A stretch of 64,000 nucleotides of DNA from Mageeibacillus sp. UBA5734 (GTDB lineage Bacteria > Bacillota > Clostridia > Saccharofermentanales > UBA5734): the NCBI GenBank assembly GCA_002419365.1, contig DIGA01000116.1, forward strand, positions 1 to 64,000. The letters are read 5' to 3'. Position 1 is the stretch's first letter. Each line of letters opens with the position of its first letter. Positions 26,315 to 34,134 of the stretch are shown here, in pieces. The notes below the pieces were generated by a model. It had not been told where the DNA came from. It was given only the letters and a program-made list of their open reading frames with translations, and did no database searches. A program made the position numbers and the translations under genes.

Positions 26315-27307
26315 TTAAGCCTCCTGGGCCTGGACGGCCGTGATGGCGACGACGCCGACGATGTCGTCAGCAGAACAGCCGCGGGAAAGATCGTTGACGG
26401 GACGGGCGATGCCCTGGGTAACCGGGCCATAGGCCTCGGCTTTGGCCAGGCGCTGGACCAGCTTGTAGCCGATATTGCCGGCATTGAGGTCCGGGAAGAT
26501 CAGGACATTGGCTTTGCCTGCGACCGGGCTCTGCGGAGCCTTGCTCTTGCCGACCGAGGGGACGATCGCAGCGTCGAGCTGCAGCTCGCCGTCAAGTGCC
26601 AGATCCGGCGCCTTTTCCTTGGCCAGGCGGGTAGCCTCGACCACCTTGTCGACCAGCGGATTTTTGGCTGAACCGTAGGTGGAGTAGGACAGCATGGCCA
26701 CAGTCGGCTCCAGGTCCGTCAGCTGGCGGAAGGATTTGGCAGAGGACAGGGCGATTTCGGAGAGCTGGTCGGCGTCCGGGTTTTCCATCAGGCCGGCATC
26801 CGAGAACAGGAACAGTCCGTCAGCGCCGAATTCACAATCCGGCACATCCATGATGAAGAACGAGGAAACCAGCTTCGTGCCCGGTGCGGTCTTGAGGATC
26901 TGCAAGGCGGGGCGCAGGGTGTTGGCGGTGGAATTGATCGCGCCGGCAACCATACCATCGGCGGCCTGCTGTTTGACCATCATGACACCATAGAAGAGCG
27001 GGTCGAGCATGGTCTTCTGGGCCTGCTCCGGTGTCACGCCCTTGGATTTGCGCATTTCATAGAATGCATCCACATAGGCAGCGTAATCTTTGCTCGTAGC
27101 CGGGTCGATGATGGTGGCTCCTGAGATGTCCCACTGCGGTGCAACTGCTTTCACACTCGCAGGATCTCCGATCAGGACGATGTTGGCGATGCCTTTTTCC
27201 AGTATCTTGGCGCAAGCTTCGATGGTCCGCGGGTCCGATGCCTCCGGCAATACAATGGTCTTTTTGTCGCTTCTGGCTTTGTCAAAGATCTTGTCAATGA
27301 ATCCCAT
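26315..27307 (-). CDS. pta: Phosphate acetyltransferase
   Basis: A 330-residue short-form phosphotransacetylase (acetyl-CoA plus phosphate to acetyl phosphate). Features: IVLPEASDPRTIEAC, DPLFYGVMMVKQQAADGMVAGA, the family core AMLSYSTYGSAKNP and a C-terminal DLSRGCSADDIVGVVAITAVQ. It lacks the N-terminal regulatory domains of the long enterobacterial enzyme. AGAGGTAAG lies before the ATG. Driven by the promoter at 27406-27434. Confidence 0.98.
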   Translation of the reverse strand: MGFIDKIFDKARSDKKTIVLPEASDPRTIEACAKILEKGIANIVLIGDPASVKAVAPQWDISGATIIDPATSKDYAAYVDAFYEMRKSKGVTPEQAQKTMLDPLFYGVMMVKQQAADGMVAGAINSTANTLRPALQILKTAPGTKLVSSFFIMDVPDCEFGADGLFLFSDAGLMENPDADQLSEIALSSAKSFRQLTDLEPTVAMLSYSTYGSAKNPLVDKVVEATRLAKEKAPDLALDGELQLDAAIVPSVGKSKAPQSPVAGKANVLIFPDLNAGNIGYKLVQRLAKAEAYGPVTQGIARPVNDLSRGCSADDIVGVVAITAVQAQEA

Positions 27308-27383
27308 GCTTCTTACCTCTTTTTTCTATTAACCGACCCCGGCTGCAATCGGCCGGACAGTGCCGGCTTCCGGATGGACAGCT

Positions 27384-27399
27384 TGTTCTTTTTAGAACA
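27384..27399. promoter_or_regulatory. Small inverted repeat just downstream of the pta promoter
   Basis: TGTTC, six bases, GAACA, centred about 15 bases downstream of the -10 box, a position suited to a repressor site. Too short to assign a regulator. Confidence 0.3.
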
Positions 27400-27405
27400 C
27401 ACTAC

Positions 27406-27434
27406 AGTATAGCCGAAAGGCCAGAAACTGCCAA
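27406..27434 (-). promoter_or_regulatory. Sigma-70-type promoter of pta-ackA
   Basis: Minus strand TTGGCA, 17-base spacer, TATACT, about 100 bases before the pta ATG. Confidence 0.75.
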
Positions 27435-27486
27435 CAGCAAATGGCCTTCCCTGGTCAAAATATGCCCCTGATTGGCGGTGTTGGTA

Positions 27487-28812
27487 TCACGACATTGCCA
27501 GCAGTGCCAGGATGTTGTCGCGGGCGGTCATGGTGACCACGCCCTGGCTGTCCTGGCGGAAAATGGCATCAAGAACCGAACTGGTCGGACTGGTGGCCCG
27601 ATGCCAGCTGAGCCGTTCCACCGCTCGCCGGTAAAGCGGTTCATGTCCGGCGATGCGGGCGATCCTGGCCGTCAAGGCCAGGCCGGCCAGGGATTCCTCG
27701 GCCGTACCGGGCTGGCCCTGGGTGATGTGATAGGTCGAGTACAGGACATTGTCGTTCAGCAGATGTTCCAGGAGCCAGCTCAGGGTCCGTGGGTCGAGCT
27801 GGCCGATTTCAGCCAGATGCAGCGCACAGGCCAGGGACTCCTGCAGATCGACTACAGGTGTGGGGCGGATGAACCGGACATAGCCTTGCTGACTGGTCGC
27901 AAAGCCATATGCGTATAATGGCAGAGCTTCACTGATCAGGCCTTCCTGGACCAGAGACACGGCTTCGGCATAGCGGTTTTCCAGAGTTGGATCCAGTTCG
28001 GCCAATGCCTTCAAGGCGGGCAAGTCGAGGGCAGCCAGACGGATCACTGGATCACCGGCATAACTTGCCGCTTCCTGTTCTGTTGTGGGTTCCGGACGCG
28101 GTGTTGGTGTGGCAGCAGGGTCTTGTGTCGGAGCGGAAGTCGGAATGGCAACCAGCTGATCTGGTGCCAGGCCTGTGCCGATGACCTGGGCCAGGACGCC
28201 AGCCAGCCCAGTCTCCTCTTGGTTGAGCGAATCACTGGGCCACTTGGCGTAGGCCAAGGCCAGGACTCTCAGATAGAGCAAAGAATCCGGCCAGGACTCA
28301 GAATCATCCGCAGCAGGTTCCAGTTGGGTGCCCGAGTCCAGGCCGGTCATCATCTCCAGCGGATCATCCACAACCCTGTTCCGCACAGGATAGACCAGAC
28401 CTCGTGGACTCAGGAAATACGTCCGGAACTGCCTGTTCCATTGGTCAAATGAAGATTTTCTGCCTTGTTCGGCCAGCCAGAATCCATAGAGCAACTGGTC
28501 CTGGGCAATCCATTCACCCGACCATTGAGCCGGGAGACCGAGCTCAGTGTTGGCCTGCTGAAACCAGGATACAAAGCCCACATCGGTCATCAAGTTGCTC
28601 TGCAAACGGACTTCGATCTTTTTAATTTCTTCCGGCTGGATGGATGCGGCAAACGATGCTGCAGCTTGCGATCCAGGCACGGTGAAGGGCCGGTCTGGCG
28701 GCGCAGATAGCTGAAACCACACCAGCGCTCCTGATGCAGCCAGCAGCAGGAACAACACGATGAACAGCCATTTGGCTTTGCCGGGGTGATTGCTTGATCC
28801 GATCGTTGCCAT
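27487..28812 (-). CDS. Membrane-anchored extracytoplasmic protein, unknown function
   Basis: A 441-residue protein. Residues 14-34 form a membrane anchor or uncleaved signal (WLFIVLFLLLAASGALVWF). The rest is exported: a region rich in aromatic residues (GEWIAQDQLLYGFWLAEQGR, near 100; RQFRTYFLSPRGLVYPVRN, near 130) that recalls the alpha/alpha toroid glycosidases, then a Thr/Pro linker (about 220-250) and a second helical repeat-like part. I saw no definite catalytic signature, so function is open. The ATG lacks a Shine-Dalgarno sequence and lies only eight bases from an extended -10 box, suggesting a leaderless mRNA. Confidence 0.75.
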   Translation of the reverse strand: MATIGSSNHPGKAKWLFIVLFLLLAASGALVWFQLSAPPDRPFTVPGSQAAASFAASIQPEEIKKIEVRLQSNLMTDVGFVSWFQQANTELGLPAQWSGEWIAQDQLLYGFWLAEQGRKSSFDQWNRQFRTYFLSPRGLVYPVRNRVVDDPLEMMTGLDSGTQLEPAADDSESWPDSLLYLRVLALAYAKWPSDSLNQEETGLAGVLAQVIGTGLAPDQLVAIPTSAPTQDPAATPTPRPEPTTEQEAASYAGDPVIRLAALDLPALKALAELDPTLENRYAEAVSLVQEGLISEALPLYAYGFATSQQGYVRFIRPTPVVDLQESLACALHLAEIGQLDPRTLSWLLEHLLNDNVLYSTYHITQGQPGTAEESLAGLALTARIARIAGHEPLYRRAVERLSWHRATSPTSSVLDAIFRQDSQGVVTMTARDNILALLAMS

Positions 28813-28820
28813 ATGCCGCC

Positions 28821-28853
28821 ATCATAGCAGAATTGCTCCGCCACTGCTATAAT
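28821..28853. promoter_or_regulatory. Symmetrical divergent promoter with two extended -10 boxes
   Basis: An inverted repeat, ATAGCAG (28824-28830) and CTGCTAT (28844-28850), carries an extended -10 on each strand: TGCTATAAT on plus (TATAAT at 28848-28853, nine bases before the tmcAL ATG) and TGCTATGAT on minus (28821-28829, eight bases before the ATG at 28812). No convincing -35 boxes are seen. Confidence 0.6.
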
Positions 28854-28862
28854 CGTCCACAT

Positions 28863-30134
28863 ATGAAAACTGCTGGAATCATCGTTGAATACAATCCCTT
28901 GCACAATGGCCATGCCTGGCAGCTGAAAAAGGTCAAAGAGACCTTGGGCAAAGACACTGCTATTGTCGTTGTCATGAGTGGGCCCTTCACACAGAGGGGT
29001 GAACCAGCCGTGCTCGACAAGTGGACACGTGCCCGCATGGCCCTGGCCTGCGGTGCAAGCCTGGTCCTGGAGCTGCCCGTGCCCTATGCCACGGCCAGCG
29101 CCGAGCGTTTTGCCTTTGGCGGTGTCCAAGTCCTGGCAGCCACCGGCATTACGAAGACCCTGGTTTTTGGCAGCGAACATGGCACCTTGCCTGACCTGTA
29201 TGATCTGGCCAGTCTCCTGGTCAATGAAACACCGGCGTTCAAAGCATCTCTGCAAGGCTACCTCGAGACTGGCCTTTCCTTTGCTGCGGCACGGCAGCTG
29301 GCCGTTGCCGCCCAGCTGGGAGACAGCCAGAAGGCAGCCCTGCTCAAAAGCTCCAATAACATTCTGGGCATTGAATATCTGAAAGCCATCTTGCGCCTGC
29401 CGGCGAAAAAACGTCTCGAGCCGGTGACATTCCAGCGCCAGGGTCAGGGGTATCTGGATCCCTCCCCTGCGTCGCACTTTGCCAGTGCCACGGCCATCCG
29501 CCAGGTGATTGCCAGCGGCAGGGACAATCCGGCTTATTTACTGCAGCACTTGGCCCATGCCATGCCGCCCGAAGCACTGGGCATCCTGCTGGAGGCAGTT
29601 GCCCAAAAAAAAGGCCTGGTCTTGCACGAAGATCTGGCGGTCCCGCTCCTGGCCTTGCTCCGGACACGAAAACCAGAGGACCTCCACCCTTATCCAGGCA
29701 TGGGCGAAGGACTTGCCCAGCGCCTGCACGAATTTGCCCGCCGGCCGGAAGGTCAAGACAGCAGGGAGGCCCGTCTCAGCCAGCTGGTTGAATCTGCCAT
29801 GAGCCGGCGCCTGCCGCGAACCCGAGTCCAGCGCGCACTGCTGCATCTGCTGTTGAACCTGACCACCTCCGATCTCGAGCAATTCGATACCGCAGGGGGT
29901 CCCGCCTACATCCGGGTCCTGGGCTTTGACAAAAACGGCCGCTACTTGTTGAAACTGATGCGCCAGAAGGCCAGCTTGCCGGTCATCACCCGCGGCTCGG
30001 ATTTCCATGAACACTTGAATGACATCAATCTGCAGCGCCAGACTCAGTTTGACCTGGCCGGAACCGACCTCTGGTCGATCCTGGCCGGATCGAGTTCTGG
30101 CACCGATTTTGACAGGCCTGTTGTCATTCGCTAA
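28863..30134 (+). CDS. tmcAL: tRNA(Met) cytidine acetate ligase TmcAL (YlbM)
   Basis: A 423-residue nucleotidyltransferase-fold enzyme that uses acetate and ATP to make N4-acetylcytidine at the wobble position of elongator tRNA-Met. The N terminus GIIVEYNPLHNGHAWQL contains the HxGH-type motif, followed by MSGPFTQRGEPAVLDKW and the GSEHG segment. Because the motif starts a few residues from the N terminus, the ATG at 28863 is fixed. There is no Shine-Dalgarno sequence; see the divergent promoter. Its acetate substrate is the end product of the nearby ackA, though a regulatory link is only speculation. Confidence 0.94.
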   Translation: MKTAGIIVEYNPLHNGHAWQLKKVKETLGKDTAIVVVMSGPFTQRGEPAVLDKWTRARMALACGASLVLELPVPYATASAERFAFGGVQVLAATGITKTLVFGSEHGTLPDLYDLASLLVNETPAFKASLQGYLETGLSFAAARQLAVAAQLGDSQKAALLKSSNNILGIEYLKAILRLPAKKRLEPVTFQRQGQGYLDPSPASHFASATAIRQVIASGRDNPAYLLQHLAHAMPPEALGILLEAVAQKKGLVLHEDLAVPLLALLRTRKPEDLHPYPGMGEGLAQRLHEFARRPEGQDSREARLSQLVESAMSRRLPRTRVQRALLHLLLNLTTSDLEQFDTAGGPAYIRVLGFDKNGRYLLKLMRQKASLPVITRGSDFHEHLNDINLQRQTQFDLAGTDLWSILAGSSSGTDFDRPVVIR

Positions 30135-30137
30135 AAT
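30109..30137 (+). promoter_or_regulatory. Promoter of tyrS
   Basis: TTGACA, 17-base spacer, TAAAAT; it overlaps the stop codon of tmcAL. It would give tyrS its own start with a leader of about 65 bases, too short for a T-box. Confidence 0.75.
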
Positions 30138-30208
30138 CCACACGTACCCCTGATTTCAGACCGGGACACAAACAATCGATCGTCACATCAGAAAGTGAGT
30201 ATTGCCCC

Positions 30209-31441
30209 ATGTCAAACCAGAACGTTTATGATCTGCTCAAGGACCGCGGCTACCTGGCCCAGGTCACACACGAGGCGGAAGTCCGCGAATTGCTGGGCAA
30301 GCCGGGGGTGACATTCTATATCGGCTTTGATCCGACCGCAGACAGCCTCCATGTCGGCCATTTCGTCCAGATGATGGTCATGGCCCACATGCAGAAAGCC
30401 GGGCATCGCCCGATCGCCCTGATCGGAGGCGGAACGGCCATGATCGGTGATCCGTCCGGACGCTCGGATTTGCGCCAGATCATGACAACAGAAACCATCC
30501 AGCACAATGGTGACCGTTTCAAAGAGCAGATGAAGATCCTGATTGATTTTTCCGATGGCAAGGCCTTGATGATCAACAACGCCGACTGGTTGTTGCAGCT
30601 CAATTATGTCGATTTCCTGCGCGACATCGGGCCCCATTTTTCGGTCAACCGCATGCTGACGGCCGAATGCTACAAGAACCGCATGGAACAGGGCCTGACG
30701 TTCCTTGAATTCAACTACATGCTGATGCAGTCTTATGATTTCCTGGTCCTGTACCGCCAGCACCAGTGCCAGATGCAGCTGGGCGGGGACGACCAGTGGT
30801 CCAACATCCTCGGCGGCGTCGACCTGATCCGCAGAAAAGACCAGGGAGCTGCTTTTGGCATGACCTTCCGCCTCCTGACCACCAGTGCCGGTACCAAGAT
30901 GGGCAAGACAGCCAAGGGTGCTGTCTGGCTTGATCCGGCCAAGACCAGTCCGTTCGAATTCTACCAGTACTGGCGCAACATTGATGACGCCGATGTCATC
31001 AATTGCCTCAAGCTCCTGACCTTCCTGCCACTCGAGGAAATTGCCGAGTATGCCCGGCTCCAGGATGCCGCGATCAATGAAGCCAAGAAGCGGCTTGCCC
31101 TGGAAGTGACAACCATCGTCCATGGGTCTGAAGCTGCTGCTGCTGCCCGGTCCCAGGCGGAAGACCTGTTTGAAAAAGGGGGGCGTTCGGAGCAGATGGC
31201 CAGCACTTCTTTAACCCAGGCTGACCTGGAAGCGGGCCTCCCCTTGCTGGATGCGCTGCTCATGGCCAAACTGATCCCTTCCAAAGGCGAAGGCAGACGT
31301 CTGGTCGCCCAGGGCGGCATCACCCTGAACGATGCTGTGATCACCGATTTTGCCCGGCTCCTGAAGCCTGAAGATTTTGGAACCGGTGAAGCCATCGTGC
31401 GCAAGGGCAAGAAAACCTATCATCGCTTCACCATCTCCTGA
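30209..31441 (+). CDS. tyrS: Tyrosyl-tRNA synthetase
   Basis: A 410-residue class I synthetase. The HIGH-type motif is in FDPTADSLHVGHF (about residue 44), the Tyr-binding region in MLMQSYDFLVLY and GGDDQWSNILGG, and the KMSKS-type loop reads TKMGKT (about residue 232). The C-terminal S4-like RNA-binding domain holds SKGEGRRLVAQGGITLNDAV. Length and layout are those of bacterial TyrS. A weak AAGTGAG lies about 12 bases before the ATG. It ends at a hairpin terminator at 31477. Confidence 0.98.
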   Translation: MSNQNVYDLLKDRGYLAQVTHEAEVRELLGKPGVTFYIGFDPTADSLHVGHFVQMMVMAHMQKAGHRPIALIGGGTAMIGDPSGRSDLRQIMTTETIQHNGDRFKEQMKILIDFSDGKALMINNADWLLQLNYVDFLRDIGPHFSVNRMLTAECYKNRMEQGLTFLEFNYMLMQSYDFLVLYRQHQCQMQLGGDDQWSNILGGVDLIRRKDQGAAFGMTFRLLTTSAGTKMGKTAKGAVWLDPAKTSPFEFYQYWRNIDDADVINCLKLLTFLPLEEIAEYARLQDAAINEAKKRLALEVTTIVHGSEAAAAARSQAEDLFEKGGRSEQMASTSLTQADLEAGLPLLDALLMAKLIPSKGEGRRLVAQGGITLNDAVITDFARLLKPEDFGTGEAIVRKGKKTYHRFTIS

Positions 31442-31476
31442 TATCCTCGATACAATTTCGAATCTGAAAGACGAAG

Positions 31477-31518
31477 GGGGCTGTCCCAGAGCATGTTGGC
31501 TTGGGGACAGTCCCTTTA
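31477..31518 (+). terminator. Terminator after tyrS
   Basis: GGGGCTGTCCC pairs with GGGACAGTCCC (one G-U), followed by TTTAT. The remaining spacer to the rpsT terminator holds one more short hairpin (GGCAGG/CCTGCC near 31535-31556) and nothing coding. Confidence 0.6.
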
Positions 31519-31617
31519 TCCTGTCAAGCACTCCAGGCAGGCTCTGAAGAACCTGCCCTTGTTGTGGGCGCGAGGGTATGATCCAGGTTGAGGTTTCTCA
31601 AGACTGCGCCGGACATG

Positions 31618-31652
31618 AAAAAAGGGCCACTTCTTTGATGAAGCGACCCTTC
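31618..31652 (-). terminator. Terminator after rpsT
   Basis: Minus strand AAGGGTCGCTTC pairs with GAAGTGGCCCTT (two G-U pairs), followed by a run of T. It lies 28 bases after the rpsT stop. Confidence 0.8.
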
Positions 31653-31680
31653 CTGTCAAAATCACGTGAGTGGAACCCAA

Positions 31681-31944
31681 TTATTTGCCCAGATTGTTCA
31701 GGGCCTTGGCCAGACGGGATTTCTTGCGAGCTACGGTATTCTTGTGCAGGTAGCCTTTGGCCGCGGCTTTGTCGAGTGTGGCCTGGGTCGATTGGATCAT
31801 ATCGGCAGCACCTTCCACAGAAGAGGCCACAGCGGCTTTGGTCTTCTTGACGGCTGTGCGAATCTCGCTTTTCTTGATCTTGTTGGCAGCGGTCTTTTTG
31901 GCGATAACCTTGACGCGCTTGATGGCTGACTTGATATTCGGCAT
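31681..31944 (-). CDS. rpsT: 30S ribosomal protein S20
   Basis: An 87-residue highly basic, all-helical protein starting MPNIKSAIKRVKVIAKKTAA and ending in KGYLHKNTVARKKSRLAKAL, which matches bacterial S20. GGGAGGTG lies upstream of the ATG. It is monocistronic with its own promoter (32001-32029) and terminator (31618-31652). A palindrome in the leader at 31966-31980 may matter for control. Confidence 0.98.
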   Translation of the reverse strand: MPNIKSAIKRVKVIAKKTAANKIKKSEIRTAVKKTKAAVASSVEGAADMIQSTQATLDKAAAKGYLHKNTVARKKSRLAKALNNLGK

Positions 31945-31965
31945 GTCTTTTCACCTCCCGGGAAG

Positions 31966-31980
31966 ACGCAATGATTGCGT
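31966..31980. promoter_or_regulatory. Perfect palindrome in the rpsT leader
   Basis: ACGCAATGATTGCGT is a perfect 7+1+7 palindrome just upstream of the Shine-Dalgarno sequence of rpsT. It could be an RNA hairpin or a protein-binding site. Confidence 0.45.
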
Positions 31981-32000
31981 TTCGTTTTTTGCACTGATGT

Positions 32001-32029
32001 ATTCTAGCATGCAGATCCCCCCTTGGCAA
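32001..32029 (-). promoter_or_regulatory. Promoter of rpsT
   Basis: Minus strand TTGCCA, 17-base spacer, TAGAAT with an upstream TG (extended -10: TGCTAGAAT). Confidence 0.75.
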
Positions 32030-32124
32030 GACTCTCCGTAACATAAAAAGATACCCAAGACAGAAAAGGCGTGTTAAGATGGGAACAGATGAAAATCTAT
32101 TTATCTGGAGGAAATAACACAGTT

Positions 32125-34134
32125 ATGCCCGAAAATTCCAAATCGAAACCCAGCCGGCCGGCGCCGAACGCCCCCGGATCTATTAAAGTTGAGCCACGTG
32201 CCAAACAGGCCACAGGGACTCAAAGTCAGCGCACCGGTAAGAAACCTGCGCCTGTACCGCCAGCACAGGGACAAACCCGGCAGAAAAGCATGCCAAAGCC
32301 ATCCGTTCCCGTGACACAGGCGCAGCGACCCCGGTCAGAGGGCAAGCCCGCGACCGGACAACAGCAGCGCGCGCAGCGTCCAGCTGCCAGCGCGCACAAA
32401 CCTGCCTCCCCCCACAAGACCAGGCAGGCGGCAGGACAACAGCCCACTGGTCACAAGCGCTCTGCCACTTCGCGCCTGAAAGTCATCCCCCTGGGTGGCA
32501 TGCGCGAGATCGGCAAGAACATGACCGTTTATGAATACGGTGACGACATGATCATTGTCGATTGCGGCATCGCCTTCCCAGCAGAAGACATGCCCGGTAT
32601 CGATGTCGTCATTCCTGATTTCACCTATGTCATCAACAATCGCCAGAAATTGCGAGGCATCTTCATCACCCACGGCCACGAAGACCACATCGGTGCCTTG
32701 CCCTATCTCCTGAAGGACATCAAAGCCCCGGTCTATGCCAATCACCTGACCATCGAGCTGATCAGCCGCAAGATCGAAGATCGCGGCACGGGGGTTAAAA
32801 ATGCCCAGCTGATCAAGGTCAGCGACGGGGATGTGGTCGGAGTTGGCAACTTCTCGATCGAATTCATCCATGTCAACCACAGCATCGAGGATGCCAATGC
32901 CCTGGCTATCCGGACGCCTGCCGGCATCATCTACCACTCCGGAGACTTCAAGATCGACCACACTCCGATCCATGGCAAACCGATGGACCTGACCCGGATC
33001 GGCGCGATCGGCGACGAAGGGGTCTTGCTGATGGTCTGTGAAAGCACCAACATCGAGAAAAAAGGCTACACGCCCTCTGAACGCAAAGTTGGGGATTCAC
33101 TGGCTGAACTTTTCGGCAAAGCTGAAGGTCGCATCTTTGTTACCACCTTCTCTTCCAACGTTTCGCGCGTGCAGCAGATCTTCACAGCCGCCGAGCGATA
33201 CAACCGCAAGGTCGCCCTGATCGGCCGCAGCATGGTCAATGTCTTTGACGCGGCCAACTCGCTCGGCTACATCGACATGCAGCCGGACACGCTGATTGAT
33301 GTCAACCAGATCGACCGCTATCCGGCCGACAAGCTGGTCCTGATCACGACCGGCAGCCAGGGCGAACCGATGTCAGCCCTGACCCGGATGGCTTTCTCCG
33401 AACATCGCACCGTTGAAATCGTTCCAGGGGATACCGTGATCCTGTCCTCCTCCGCGATTCCCGGCAATGAGAAATCAGTCTACCGGGTCATCAACGAGCT
33501 GTATCGTCGCGGTGCCCACGTTATTTATGAGTCATTGTCCGAAATCCATGTCTCAGGCCATGCCTACCAGGAAGAACTCAAACTGCTGCACAATCTGGTC
33601 CGACCCCGCTACTTTATTCCGGCTCATGGCGAATACAGGCATCTGTATCGCCATGCCGAGCTGGCCAACCAGCTGGGCAGCCCATGGGAGAGTATCTTCG
33701 TCCTGGGCAACGGGGACATCTTTGAGTTCGAACCCAGCGAGCAGAAGGCGGACATCAGCGGATTTGTCCAGGCCGAAGGAGTCCTGATCGATGGCTCGAG
33801 TGCCGGCTACATCGACAACCTCGTCTTGAAGGACCGCCGCCTGCTGTCAGATGACGGTGTCGTAGCCATTTTCATTGCTGTCGACGACAAAGCCAATACG
33901 CTCGTCGGTCAGCCTGACATCCAGACCCGCGGTTTCATGTACGAAAGCGAAAGTGAACGCGTCATCCTGGAAACCCAGAAAAAAATCGCTGCCTTTGCCC
34001 GCAAAACCGACCAGGCCAGCAAACCTCTGGCCGCCATGCTGGCGAGCAACCACCTCAAGGACCAGCTCAGGGACTTGCTTTTTGAGCGCACCCGCCGCCG
34101 TCCTGTGATCCTGGTTTCAGTGCTGACTGTCTGA
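32125..34134 (+). CDS. rnj: Ribonuclease J with long disordered N-terminal extension
   Basis: A 669-residue metallo-beta-lactamase/beta-CASP ribonuclease. The core begins near residue 117 (RLKVIPLGGMREIGKNM) and has the zinc motif HGHEDH at 183-188, YHSGDFKID, TTGSQGEPMSAL and HVSGHAYQEELK. Typical RNase J is about 555 residues; here about 116 extra residues rich in Pro, Gln, Ala, Lys and Ser precede it, probably disordered. I choose ATG at 32125; GGAGG lies 13 bases upstream, rather far, and an alternative ATG at 32089 would add 12 residues. It converges with the regulator gene downstream, with an 18-base overlap. Confidence 0.95.
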   Translation: MPENSKSKPSRPAPNAPGSIKVEPRAKQATGTQSQRTGKKPAPVPPAQGQTRQKSMPKPSVPVTQAQRPRSEGKPATGQQQRAQRPAASAHKPASPHKTRQAAGQQPTGHKRSATSRLKVIPLGGMREIGKNMTVYEYGDDMIIVDCGIAFPAEDMPGIDVVIPDFTYVINNRQKLRGIFITHGHEDHIGALPYLLKDIKAPVYANHLTIELISRKIEDRGTGVKNAQLIKVSDGDVVGVGNFSIEFIHVNHSIEDANALAIRTPAGIIYHSGDFKIDHTPIHGKPMDLTRIGAIGDEGVLLMVCESTNIEKKGYTPSERKVGDSLAELFGKAEGRIFVTTFSSNVSRVQQIFTAAERYNRKVALIGRSMVNVFDAANSLGYIDMQPDTLIDVNQIDRYPADKLVLITTGSQGEPMSALTRMAFSEHRTVEIVPGDTVILSSSAIPGNEKSVYRVINELYRRGAHVIYESLSEIHVSGHAYQEELKLLHNLVRPRYFIPAHGEYRHLYRHAELANQLGSPWESIFVLGNGDIFEFEPSEQKADISGFVQAEGVLIDGSSAGYIDNLVLKDRRLLSDDGVVAIFIAVDDKANTLVGQPDIQTRGFMYESESERVILETQKKIAAFARKTDQASKPLAAMLASNHLKDQLRDLLFERTRRRPVILVSVLTV

